A DNA stretch of 16,910 nt, from assembly GCA_036524155.1 (NCBI GenBank), contig DATDCV010000019.1, positions 1-16,910 of the forward strand. The letters are read 5' to 3'. The notes under the pieces were generated by a model that saw only the letters and a list, made by a program, of their open reading frames with translations, was not told the origin of the DNA and searched no databases. The stretch's first letter is position 1, and each line of letters opens with the position of its first letter. Source of the stretch: DATDCV01 sp036524155. Its GTDB lineage: Bacteria > Verrucomicrobiota > Verrucomicrobiia > Limisphaerales > UBA8199. Both the position numbers and the translations under genes were made by a program. Positions 6,288-13,406 of the stretch are shown piece by piece.

Positions 6288-7237
6288 GGCCGGCTGTGTC
6301 GGACCAGTGGCGAAGGAGCCGGAGCCGGCGGTGGCCCGGCGGACCCAGCAGTTCTCATTCTGGGATTGTGGCGTGGGCGTCTCGCCCGCGGGTTCGGTCG
6401 GCGTCCCGCCGATCGAGGCTAAAAGGGGCGGGGACGCCCCAGGAACTCGCGGGCGAGACGCCGGCGCCACGCCAAAATGAGAATTGCTGCGGCGGACCGC
6501 CCTGGCGCTGCCGAAGCGCCTTCTCCCTGGTCGAAATGCTGGTGGTCATCGCCCTCATAGTTCTGCTGGCGGCGCTGCTGCTTCCGGCGCTGACGCGCGG
6601 CCGAGCCTCCGCCCAGAGGGTCAGGTGCGTCAGCAATCTACGGCAGCTAGGCCTGGCAGTTCAGCTTTACTGGGATGACAACAGCGGCAACTGCTTCCGC
6701 TATGGCGGCAGCTCGACAAACGGCGGCCAACTCTACTGGTTTGGCTGGTTGGGGCGGGGAGCGGAAGGGCAGCGCATGTTTGATGCGGCACAAGGAGTCC
6801 TCTATCCCTATATTCGCGGGCGCGGAGTCGAGCTCTGCCCGGCCTTCGACTATTTCAACCCGCAAACCAAACTCAAAGCCGCCGGCGCCTCTTATGGCTA
6901 CGGTTACAACTTATATCTTTCTGCCGCGCCCGGCGAAGCGCCGGTGAAAACAAGCCGGTTCACGCAGCCCTCAAACGTGCTGCTGCTGGCGGATGCCGCA
7001 CAAATCAACACCTGGCAAGCGCCAGCCTCGCCCTCTCACCCGATGCTGGAGGAATGGTATTACGTCAACGATGACACGAGCCAGCCCAACGGACATTTCC
7101 GCCACGGACAACGAGCCAATGCGGTTTTCGGCGATGGACACGTCGCAACGGAACAGCCGGTGCCGGGTTCGCTCGATTCACGCATGCCACGCCAGTGGGT
7201 GGGACTGCTGCGCAAAGAGATTCTGGTTCTGCCGTAA
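6284..7237 (+). CDS. Pseudopilin-like H-X9-DG protein with disrupted leader
   Basis: Type II secretion/type IV pilin-like protein. The N-methylation helix is SAFSLVEMLVVIALIVLLAA (about 78-97), with the glutamate five residues after the expected cleavage site, followed by LLLPALTRGRASAQRVRC and the common CVSNLRQLGLAVQLY segment. The tail has the H-X9-DG signature exactly (RHGQRANAVFGDGH), a domain widespread in Planctomycetes and Verrucomicrobia exported pseudopilins. The ATG at 6284 overlaps the previous stop, so translation is probably coupled. That start leaves 77 residues before the leader, where under 20 is normal, and the extension is encoded by a palindromic element (6335-6505). No in-frame ATG or GTG lies between the element and the leader. 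The true start is therefore uncertain, and the gene may work with a long pre-sequence or be impaired. Confidence 0.8.
   Translation: MRPAVSDQWRRSRSRRWPGGPSSSHSGIVAWASRPRVRSASRRSRLKGAGTPQELAGETPAPRQNENCCGGPPWRCRSAFSLVEMLVVIALIVLLAALLLPALTRGRASAQRVRCVSNLRQLGLAVQLYWDDNSGNCFRYGGSSTNGGQLYWFGWLGRGAEGQRMFDAAQGVLYPYIRGRGVELCPAFDYFNPQTKLKAAGASYGYGYNLYLSAAPGEAPVKTSRFTQPSNVLLLADAAQINTWQAPASPSHPMLEEWYYVNDDTSQPNGHFRHGQRANAVFGDGHVATEQPVPGSLDSRMPRQWVGLLRKEILVLP
6335..6505. repeat. Long palindromic (MITE/REP-like) element in coding frame
   Basis: Nested inverted repeats. The core arms GGCGTCTCGCCCGCG (6376-6390) and CGCGGGCGAGACGCC (6448-6462) match perfectly, the next five bases (GTTC/GAAC side) with one wobble. 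An inner pair GGCGTCCCGCC (6400-6410) matches 6427-6438 with one bulge. Outer flanks AGCAGTTCTCATTCTGG (6349-6365) and CCAAAATGAGAATTGCT (6472-6488) match with a few differences, so the palindrome is about 150-170 bp. Translated in several frames it gives the same words on both strands (QNENC, AGETPA), which is what a palindrome does. It carries no gene. Such elements are known as miniature or REP-type repeats in many bacteria; copy number cannot be judged from this window. Confidence 0.75.
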
Positions 7238-7259
7238 GACTCTGCGGCCGGAATGCCCG

Positions 7260-7961
7260 CTATTTCCAGGCGTAATATACGACCGCCGGCGGAAAGTTCA
7301 GCAGCGCCGGCACTGTGCGCATGCGGGAAAACCGATCCTTAATCTTTTTGCGATCCAGCAACGAATACTGGAACTGGATATATAGGCCACCAGGCACCAG
7401 CGCCTTGTGGATCAACTCGATCAGCGCGATGGCACTGTCCCGGGCGAGGTTGCCGAGAGGAATCCCGGAGATGATGAATTCGGGGCGATGACCGAACCGG
7501 CCGCGGGCCAACGCCGAGAGCAGCCGCTCGGCGGGCTCGGAGACCACCTTGATTCGACGCTCCAGCCCCTCGAGCACTACGCGACCGTGGACGATATCTG
7601 CAAACTCCGGGTTGATTTCGCAGGCCACGATATCCGCCCGGCGGCATCTGGCAGCGAGGCGAAAGGTCAACGCACCGGTACCCGGTCCGAGTTCGATAAT
7701 ACGCCCGCGATATCCTCTGGGAACCGCCGAGATCATGCGGTCGACAAGAAATCTCTGGGAAGGAACGACTCCTCCCGTCTGGGTGTATCGGGTAAACGCC
7801 GCCACCAGGAAACGCCAATAGGGCAGAAACGGAGACGGCGCAGTGCGTTCGGTTCCAAAGCCCGCGCGCGATCTGCGGCCCGGATTCGGGTACATCACCG
7901 GTACCGGATCACCTAGTGGCCCGCGAAGCTCAAACGAATTCTTTTCAATCTCAGCTTTCAT
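7260..7961 (-). CDS. SAM-dependent methyltransferase, phospholipid N-methyltransferase-like
   Basis: Class I Rossmann methyltransferase, 233 aa from the ATG. The SAM-binding motif I is ELGPGTG (90-96) with the following acidic residue E115 in VACEINPEF for the ribose hydroxyls. Motif IV is SGIPLGN (164-170), the form seen in PmtA-type phosphatidylethanolamine N-methyltransferases and in rRNA adenine dimethylase relatives. The N-terminal ~60 residues are basic and aromatic (YWRFLVAAFTRY), which could lie on the membrane. A TTG start at 8012 would overlap the glmM stop by 11 nt and add 17 residues; I prefer the ATG at 7961, 40 nt after glmM, because it is a normal codon. It is the last gene of the folP-glmM operon and ends convergently to the pseudopilin gene. 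Substrate is inferred. Confidence 0.75.
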   Translation of the reverse strand: MKAEIEKNSFELRGPLGDPVPVMYPNPGRRSRAGFGTERTAPSPFLPYWRFLVAAFTRYTQTGGVVPSQRFLVDRMISAVPRGYRGRIIELGPGTGALTFRLAARCRRADIVACEINPEFADIVHGRVVLEGLERRIKVVSEPAERLLSALARGRFGHRPEFIISGIPLGNLARDSAIALIELIHKALVPGGLYIQFQYSLLDRKKIKDRFSRMRTVPALLNFPPAVVYYAWK

Positions 7962-8001
7962 CGTCAAAAAAGGGCTGCCCTTAGCTATCACAACCGAGAA
8001 C

Positions 8002-9384
8002 TCAGGCGCCAACCTGCCGTTTAAGGGCTTCCGATATTCTCTGAGACCATTTTTCGAGACTGGCGGCTTCCGGGCCTTCGAGCAGCAGCCGCGCCTTGGG
8101 CTCGGTCCCCGAGTAGCGCAGGAGCACTCGCCCGCCCTGGGCCCTCAGCTCCGCTTCCGCTTGGGAAACCAACTGCGGCACAGCCTCAAGTTCCTCGAAG
8201 GGCCGCTTCTCCCTCACGACAATATTGGCCACCAACTGCGGAAAGCGCGTCCAGGATTTTGCCAGGGCTGAAAGCCGTGCTGACCGGGATTTCATAATCC
8301 GCAGCACCTGGAGCGCCGCCACCAATCCATCACCAGTCGAGCTAAAATCGCGAAAAATCAAGTGGCCGCTTTGCTCGCCCCCAAAGTTATACCCGCCGCG
8401 CAACATCTCGTCGATGACATTCTTGTCCCCGACGGCAGTGCGCACCATTCGGCCGCCGGCGGCCTGGACGGCAGCCTCCAAACCGGCGTTGCTCATGACG
8501 GTCGCCACCAGGGTCTTCTCCTTGAGCAGGCCCTGGGCGAGCAGGTCCGTCGCGGTCAGCGCCATGATGTCGTCGCCATCCAGCAATTGTCCGCTCTCGT
8601 CGCAGAGCAGCACGCGGTCCGCGTCCCCGTCGTGAGCGATGCCCAGGTCGGCGCGGTGCTCCCAGACCTTTTGGCAAACCAGGTTCGGATGCATCGACCC
8701 GCATTCCTTGTTGATGTTCTTGCCGTCGGGCTGGTTGCCGTAGGTAATGACGTCCGCCCCCAACTCACGCAGAACACACGGCGTCGATTTGTACGCCGCA
8801 CCATGGGCGCAATCCACCACAATACGCATGCCCTCGAGTGTGAGGCCACGAGGAAAAGACGCTTTGGCGTGCTCGATGTAGCGGCCCAGCGCATCATCGA
8901 TGCGCACGGCCTTTCCAATGTCCGCGGCCGTCGGCCGGATGTTCTCGATGCGGCCGCTGAATACGAGGCTCTCAATCTCGAACTCGATTTTGTCATCGAG
9001 TTTGTAGCCGTCCGGCCGGAAGAATTTAATCCCGTTGTCGTCATAGGGATTGTGGGAGGCCGTGATGACAATGCCCGCATCCGCCCGCAAGCTGCGAGTG
9101 ACATACGCCACGCCCGGAGTCGGGAGTGGCCCGATAAAGAGCACGTCAACCCCCATCGAGAGAATGCCGGACGACAGGGCATTCTCGAGCATGTAACCCG
9201 AAAGCCGGGTGTCTTTACCCAGCACGATCTTATGGCGCCCGCGGCCCGGCACCTGGCTTTGGATGTTCTTGAACACATGGCCGGCGGCGCGGCCGAGTTT
9301 CAGCGCCGTTTCCGCAGTAACTGGCTCGATGTTCGCGGTGCCACGAACGCCGTCCGTGCCAAAAATCTTCTTATGAGGAGCCAT
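8002..9384 (-). CDS. glmM: Phosphoglucosamine mutase
   Basis: Converts glucosamine-6-phosphate to glucosamine-1-phosphate, on the way to UDP-GlcNAc for peptidoglycan and lipopolysaccharide. The 460 aa match the family. All four alpha-D-phosphohexomutase motifs are visible. The catalytic phosphoserine loop TASHNP is at 108-113 (S110). The Mg-binding DGDADR is at 252-257. The sugar-specificity loop GEQSGH is at 336-341. The phosphate-binding loop RYSGTEPK is at 423-430. The N-terminal KIFGTDGVRG is typical of GlmM. It follows cdaR after a 105-nt gap, in the classical cdaA-cdaR-glmM order; GlmM is known to bind and inhibit CdaA in Firmicutes, so co-expression makes sense. Identification is secure. 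Confidence 0.97.
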   Translation of the reverse strand: MAPHKKIFGTDGVRGTANIEPVTAETALKLGRAAGHVFKNIQSQVPGRGRHKIVLGKDTRLSGYMLENALSSGILSMGVDVLFIGPLPTPGVAYVTRSLRADAGIVITASHNPYDDNGIKFFRPDGYKLDDKIEFEIESLVFSGRIENIRPTAADIGKAVRIDDALGRYIEHAKASFPRGLTLEGMRIVVDCAHGAAYKSTPCVLRELGADVITYGNQPDGKNINKECGSMHPNLVCQKVWEHRADLGIAHDGDADRVLLCDESGQLLDGDDIMALTATDLLAQGLLKEKTLVATVMSNAGLEAAVQAAGGRMVRTAVGDKNVIDEMLRGGYNFGGEQSGHLIFRDFSSTGDGLVAALQVLRIMKSRSARLSALAKSWTRFPQLVANIVVREKRPFEELEAVPQLVSQAEAELRAQGGRVLLRYSGTEPKARLLLEGPEAASLEKWSQRISEALKRQVGA

Positions 9385-9489
9385 GGCTGTGGACAGGCTT
9401 GTTCAGGCAGCGCTAAAATTCAAGGCGATTCGCTCCGCGCAGCGGGTCTCGGCCAAGCGAGCCGGCCCGGGATGCTGGCAGAACCCGGA

Positions 9490-9918
9490 CTAGGGTTTCG
9501 GCGGGAAGATGACCTGTACTTCCTCGGGGTCGATTTTAACGTAAGTCACGCCCGCGGGAGTGGAAACCTCGATGCGTTTTTTCAGGTCGTGGGCCGCCTC
9601 GATGCCGGTGAGATCAACGATGACGCGGATGTCCTTGGCTTGCAGTTGCTGCACTGTCTGGCGGTCGCCCCGAACTGTCACTTCAACCTCCTTGGGATTG
9701 ACTTTCATGCTTCGGACGTCCTCGGCGGAAGACATCACCACCACCGGCAGGTGAGAAAACAACCGCACCTCCACGGGCTGCAGACCGGCCGGAAGCCTGG
9801 GCGAGGTGGACTTCACGAGCGCCACATCCACGACAAACCAAGCCAGCGTAGCCAGCGCCAGCGAAAACAGCTTCAGCCAGATATCCTTCAGGACAATGTT
9901 GAGGAGGAACCGAGTCAT
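9490..9918 (-). CDS. cdaR: YbbR-domain protein, diadenylate cyclase regulator
   Basis: Short CdaR/YbbR protein, 142 aa, with one N-terminal membrane helix (about 12-34, LKLFSLALATLAWFVV) and one YbbR domain outside the membrane (about 50-140). The conserved pattern LPAGLQPVEVRLFSHLP, then RSMKVNPKEVEVTVRG and DLTGIEAAHDLKKRIEV is present. Firmicute CdaR has up to four YbbR repeats; this has one. It partners with the c-di-AMP cyclase CdaA in the membrane. The ATG at 9918 overlaps the cdaA stop by 4 nt (ATGA); a longer open frame to 10041 reads through cdaA coding DNA and is not the start. Confidence 0.88.
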   Translation of the reverse strand: MTRFLLNIVLKDIWLKLFSLALATLAWFVVDVALVKSTSPRLPAGLQPVEVRLFSHLPVVVMSSAEDVRSMKVNPKEVEVTVRGDRQTVQQLQAKDIRVIVDLTGIEAAHDLKKRIEVSTPAGVTYVKIDPEEVQVIFPPKP

Positions 9919-10808
9919 TTTTCGACTGCACTGGGGGCGATCGCGATCGAGGCAGGGCTCGGGATGTCGCGATTGGCGAGCTGGACGGGCGCCGGTTCGG
10001 GCTGGACCCGGGGGCGCCAGAAACGCAGCCAACCCAGCCACTTTCGGGGGGTGCCGCCCGGCGGCACCAGGACGGAAGTAAGGAAGGCGCGCAGTTCTTC
10101 GGCCGTCACGTTGCGGACGAGCTGGCCTTTATACGCATAGGAGATTGCGCCAGTCTCTTCCGAAACCGCCACCAGGACGGCATCAGTCTCCTCGCTGAGC
10201 CCGAGCGCCGCCCGATGACGCGTGCCGATCGACTTGTTCAGGTCTTGCCGTTGGGTCAAAGGGAAAATGCAGGCGGCGAAGGCGATGCGGTCGCCTTTGA
10301 TGATCACTCCCCCGTCATGGATCGCGTTGTTGGGGAAGAAGATGGTTTCGAGCATTTCTGGCGTCGCTTCGCAGTCGATGGTAATGCCGGATTCAACGGC
10401 CTCCTGGAGGTGAATCGACTGCTCAATCGCGATCAACGCGCCGATGCGCACCTCCGACAGCCGCTCGACGGTCTGGATGATCACCTCAATATTCTCCCGC
10501 TGCTCATGTGCGGTTGCGAAAAGCTGCAGGTTCCCGATTTCCGCCAGCATGCGACGCAACTCCGGCTGGAACAGAACCAGCACCGCGAGAATGAAAAACG
10601 CGAAAAAGCTGCCCAGCAAATACTGCAGCACTTTCAGGTTCAGCAGGTAGGTCACCATCGCGAATGCAAGCAACAGCACCAGGAACCCGATGACCACCGG
10701 CGCTCCGCGGGTGCCGCGGACGTACCGCAACGCATAGTAGATGGCCACGGTGAGAATCAGGATCTCAACCACGGGCCGCCATGCGCTATTTAGCATGTCC
10801 CACGTCAT
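9915..10808 (-). CDS. cdaA: Diadenylate cyclase CdaA (c-di-AMP synthase)
   Basis: Makes cyclic di-AMP from two ATP, a second messenger that controls potassium and osmolyte balance and cell-wall homeostasis. Three N-terminal membrane helices (about 12-29, 36-54 and 60-80) precede the DAC domain. The RHR motif, GTRHRAALG, is at R197-R199. The other catalytic motif reads IHDGGVII at 163-170, so it is DGG where most family members have DGA; the aspartate that binds metal is kept. The 297 aa include a proline- and alanine-rich tail after about 250. The gene is joined by 4-nt overlaps to folP upstream and cdaR downstream. Identification is secure; only the alanine-to-glycine change is unusual. Confidence 0.95.
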   Translation of the reverse strand: MTWDMLNSAWRPVVEILILTVAIYYALRYVRGTRGAPVVIGFLVLLLAFAMVTYLLNLKVLQYLLGSFFAFFILAVLVLFQPELRRMLAEIGNLQLFATAHEQRENIEVIIQTVERLSEVRIGALIAIEQSIHLQEAVESGITIDCEATPEMLETIFFPNNAIHDGGVIIKGDRIAFAACIFPLTQRQDLNKSIGTRHRAALGLSEETDAVLVAVSEETGAISYAYKGQLVRNVTAEELRAFLTSVLVPPGGTPRKWLGWLRFWRPRVQPEPAPVQLANRDIPSPASIAIAPSAVEK

Positions 10809-11647
10809 TTGTTTCTGCGCGCGAGGATCGCTTCGCTCATCCGCAACGCCTGGACGGTATCACCCACATCATGCGCGCGAATAATCTGCACGCCAGCCTC
10901 AATCGCAAGGCAGGCGCTGGCCAGCGCTCCGGGCAACCGCGCCGCCGGTTCGACACCCAGCAGCTTCCCAATAAAGGACTTGCGCGATACCCCCAGGAGC
11001 AACGGCCGGTCCAGCGTCCGGAACTGCCTTAGGCCGCCCAGTAACAGCAGATTATGCTCGAGCGTTTTGCCAAAGCCGATCCCGGGGTCCAATATAATTT
11101 GTTCAGGGGTTACTCCGCAATCGATCAATTGACCGAGACAGGCAGAAAAGAATTCTTTTACCTCCAGCACGACGTCGGCGTAGGCCGGGTTGATCTGCAT
11201 GGTCTCGGGGGTGCCTTGTATGTGCATGCAAACGTAGGCGGCGCCGCTTTCGGCCACCAACCGCCACATGGCTGGGTCGCGGCGGTTGGCGCCAACGTCG
11301 TTCACGATACAGGCTCCCGCGCCCAGCGCCGCTCGAGCCACTTCCGGTTTCCGTGTGTCGATTGAAATGGGAACAGTCACGCGGCCCGCCAACTGCTCGA
11401 GCACCGGGATCACGCGGCGGAGTTCCTCTTCCGCAGGAACCGGAAGAGCATTGGGACGGGTCGATTCGCCGCCCACGTCGATGATATCGGCCCCTTGCGC
11501 CACCAGGTCCAACGCATGCGCCACAGCCGCCTCAGGCGAAAAGAACTGGCCGCCGTCCCAAAAGGAGTCCGGCGTCACGTTGACAATGCCCATGACCAGC
11601 GCGGGTCTTGGAAATGTGATTTCGTGATGGCGCGCGCGTAATTTCAA
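10805..11647 (-). CDS. folP: Dihydropteroate synthase
   Basis: Joins p-aminobenzoate to the pterin pyrophosphate in folate synthesis; it is the target of sulfonamides. The 280 aa form a TIM barrel. Motifs: GIVNVTPDSFWDGG (20-33), DVGGESTRP (57-65), SIDT (95-98), ND (116-117), LDPGIGFGKT (186-195), SRKSFIG (221-227) and RAHDV (257-261). The start is a TTG codon at 11647; no ATG or GTG lies in frame between it and the upstream gene, and the first internal ATG (residue 19) would remove the first strand. No clear RBS is visible. The stop overlaps cdaA by 4 nt. The order folP-cdaA-cdaR-glmM is common in several phyla. Confidence 0.95.
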   Translation of the reverse strand: MKLRARHHEITFPRPALVMGIVNVTPDSFWDGGQFFSPEAAVAHALDLVAQGADIIDVGGESTRPNALPVPAEEELRRVIPVLEQLAGRVTVPISIDTRKPEVARAALGAGACIVNDVGANRRDPAMWRLVAESGAAYVCMHIQGTPETMQINPAYADVVLEVKEFFSACLGQLIDCGVTPEQIILDPGIGFGKTLEHNLLLLGGLRQFRTLDRPLLLGVSRKSFIGKLLGVEPAARLPGALASACLAIEAGVQIIRAHDVGDTVQALRMSEAILARRNK

Positions 11648-11675
11648 ACAGGATAAAGAAACAGCGAGCCTCGGC

Positions 11676-12077
11676 TCAGAAGCCCGGCTCGGTTTTGGAC
11701 ATTTGGATCAACTCGATTTCGTAACCCTCAGGAGCATCGATGAAAGCGATTCCGCCACCGTCAGGATTGAGATGCGGACCGTCGGAATACTTGAGGCCAA
11801 GCTTCGCCAGGTGCCTGCCGAACTCGCTCAAGCTGTCCACCTCGAACGCGAGGTGGGTAAGGTCGGGTTGCACTCTGACCGGTCCGCCCGCCGGGAAACA
11901 ACAGAGCTCGATCAGCTCCTCGCAGCCAGGCGTCTTCAGGAACACCAATTCGGATCCTCGAAGGGATTTGTGGCGCCGGTCTTCCTCCAGGCCGAGCACC
12001 TCCTTGTAGAACTTCACTGTTCGTTCCAGGTCGTCCACCCGGTATCGTGTGTGCAACAGCTTCTTAACTTTGGCCAT
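11676..12077 (-). CDS. Glyoxalase/VOC-family metalloprotein
   Basis: VOC superfamily with the paired beta-alpha-beta-beta-beta fold, 133 aa. The four metal ligands of glyoxalase I can be placed: H9 (LLHTRYRV), E57 (ELIELCC), H75 (LTHLAFEV) and E122 (GYEIELIQ). The layout and length resemble GloA, lactoylglutathione lyase, which detoxifies methylglyoxal, but VOC proteins vary in substrate and glutathione use is not certain in this phylum. I chose the ATG at 12077 because MAKVKKLLH begins the first strand; an upstream ATG at 12119 adds 14 unconvincing residues. It is on the same strand as folP, 28 nt upstream, so it may lead the operon. Confidence 0.8.
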   Translation of the reverse strand: MAKVKKLLHTRYRVDDLERTVKFYKEVLGLEEDRRHKSLRGSELVFLKTPGCEELIELCCFPAGGPVRVQPDLTHLAFEVDSLSEFGRHLAKLGLKYSDGPHLNPDGGGIAFIDAPEGYEIELIQMSKTEPGF

Positions 12078-12178
12078 GGCTCCACAATAGCCTGAAACCA
12101 CCTCCAGGCAACTGCGCACATTTCAGCACGCGTGCGTGGCGAAGCGGCAGGAACCGACGCCCCCAACGTGCGCTTGCT

Positions 12179-12973
12179 TCAGGGTGACGTGCGCCAGGGA
12201 TCATCCGTGGGAACATAGCCCTTGTGCCAATAGACGCTCTTGAGCTTTTGCAGCGGTAATTTGCCGGCGTGCCCGTCGACGTAGCTCACCTCGATCGCGC
12301 CGGGAATCACGGCGCGGCTGACGGCCTTCGCGGCTCGCTGGAGTGGATGGCGCGCGATACAGACTCGTCCCAGGGCCTGGTTCACGTTGCCGAGAAACAA
12401 GTCCGTGGGTGGCGGGTCAGAAATGACCGGCCACGTATCGGGCCAGATCGCGTCCATAAAAAACGGGGTGAGCGCCGGCTGGGTAACGGCGACGTCCTTC
12501 TGAAAGAACTTGGCCGTATCCTGAATCCAGGTGCTCACGCCATTGGGCTTCGTGTCGTAATAATAAAGCCAGCCGTTGATCGAATAGCTGCCGGTAACCT
12601 CGTTGGTCCCGATGGGCGTCCAGGCCCACGGATGAGCCGCGGTGCCCGCCATCGCGTCCGGGGGCGGCGGTTTCCGGGAAGATGCGACCGGGCAGAGCCG
12701 GTTGTCGTTCAGGCGGATCGAATAATCGATCAAGGTCTTCATCCACAGACTCTCCGTGACATTGTACTCGATCGACCGGCCGGTATCCTGCTGATACATC
12801 ACCGCGGCGGTCGCGATCTGCTTCAAGTTGCTGACGCACTTGATTTGCTGTGCTTTTTCTTTCGCTTTTGCCAGCGCGGGTAACAGCATCGCTGCCAGGA
12901 TGGCGATAATCGCGATCACCACCAGCAGTTCAATCAACGTAAACCCAGGTCGTGAGGGATTCAGCTTTTTCAT
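12179..12973 (-). CDS. Type II secretion pseudopilin-like protein
   Basis: Classic prepilin leader: MKKLNPSRPG, cleavage after the glycine, then FTLIELLVVIAIIAILAAML with the conserved glutamate at +5. The helix runs to LPALAKAKEKA, followed by the shared segment CVSNLKQIATAAVMYQQD. The C-terminal domain is about 190 aa with many aromatics, and ends with a variant of the H-Xn-DG signature: ARHPLQRAA ... SYVDGHAGKL, where the histidine and DG are separated by more residues than the usual nine. Such proteins are numerous in Verrucomicrobia and Planctomycetes and are exported or assembled by type II-like machinery; their individual roles are mostly unknown. AGGA lies 8 nt before the ATG, a good RBS. 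It stands alone, 101 nt upstream of the glyoxalase-folP operon on the same strand. Confidence 0.88.
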   Translation of the reverse strand: MKKLNPSRPGFTLIELLVVIAIIAILAAMLLPALAKAKEKAQQIKCVSNLKQIATAAVMYQQDTGRSIEYNVTESLWMKTLIDYSIRLNDNRLCPVASSRKPPPPDAMAGTAAHPWAWTPIGTNEVTGSYSINGWLYYYDTKPNGVSTWIQDTAKFFQKDVAVTQPALTPFFMDAIWPDTWPVISDPPPTDLFLGNVNQALGRVCIARHPLQRAAKAVSRAVIPGAIEVSYVDGHAGKLPLQKLKSVYWHKGYVPTDDPWRTSP

Positions 12974-13406
12974 AAGCAGTTCCTGTCATTACAAAACACG
13001 CAGTGCGAACGAGCATCTGGCTCAAAGCATACAGCAGAACTGCCGCGATGGGAACTGTGCTTTCAAGGGCACACTTGCGTCTCAGAGCCCACGGCCTATG
13101 GGTTCGGAGGAGAGTATCGCCTCAGTCTTGGGTCGGAGCGCCGAGTTGCACTCGGCTTACACGCGGCCGTCTGCGCGGTTAAGCCGATTAAAAATCGGCG
13201 CTCCGAGCCAAGACTGAGGGGTACAGAGGAGATGCGATTTGCCTTTCAACTTCGACTTCTCCAGACTCACCCTGACCGGCGTTTCTTGGGTGTCCTGTGT
13301 CGGCCTGAGGAGGCTCACAACCAGGAACCTCAAGTCGTCTCCGGAGCTGTCAGGCTCAGCTCAGTTTCCCTGGCGGAGCCGGACAGGCTGGAAATCGACT
13401 GAATTT
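12974..13406. other. Intergenic region between divergent pseudopilin and GDSL genes
   Basis: It must hold promoters for both neighbours. Apart from the pseudopilin RBS (12981-12984) and the large palindrome at 13120-13219 I see no gene; the open frame from 13239 is only the untranslated extension of the GDSL gene. Confidence 0.6.
13120..13219. repeat. 100-bp palindrome, possible miniature mobile element
   Basis: The outer arms, 13120-13144 and 13195-13219, are inverted copies of each other over 25 bp with one mismatch (CCTCAGTCTTGG at the left end, CCAAGACTGAGG at the right). An inner pair CGGCTTA / TAAGCCG lies inside, so the whole segment can fold into a cruciform. It has no coding content. 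The ends and size suggest a REP-like or MITE element, but target-site duplications are not obvious. Confidence 0.75.

Noticed and set aside
9919..10041. Extended N-terminus of the YbbR protein
   Set aside because: The extension lies within the cdaA coding end and lacks any feature; ATGA overlap at 9915-9918 gives the natural start.
8362..10140. 592-codon plus-strand frame opposite glmM and cdaR
   Set aside because: Antisense of genes with complete catalytic motifs; long only because of high GC and few stops.
13239..13406. N-terminal extension of the GDSL hydrolase
   Set aside because: It would hide the clear signal peptide at 13407.
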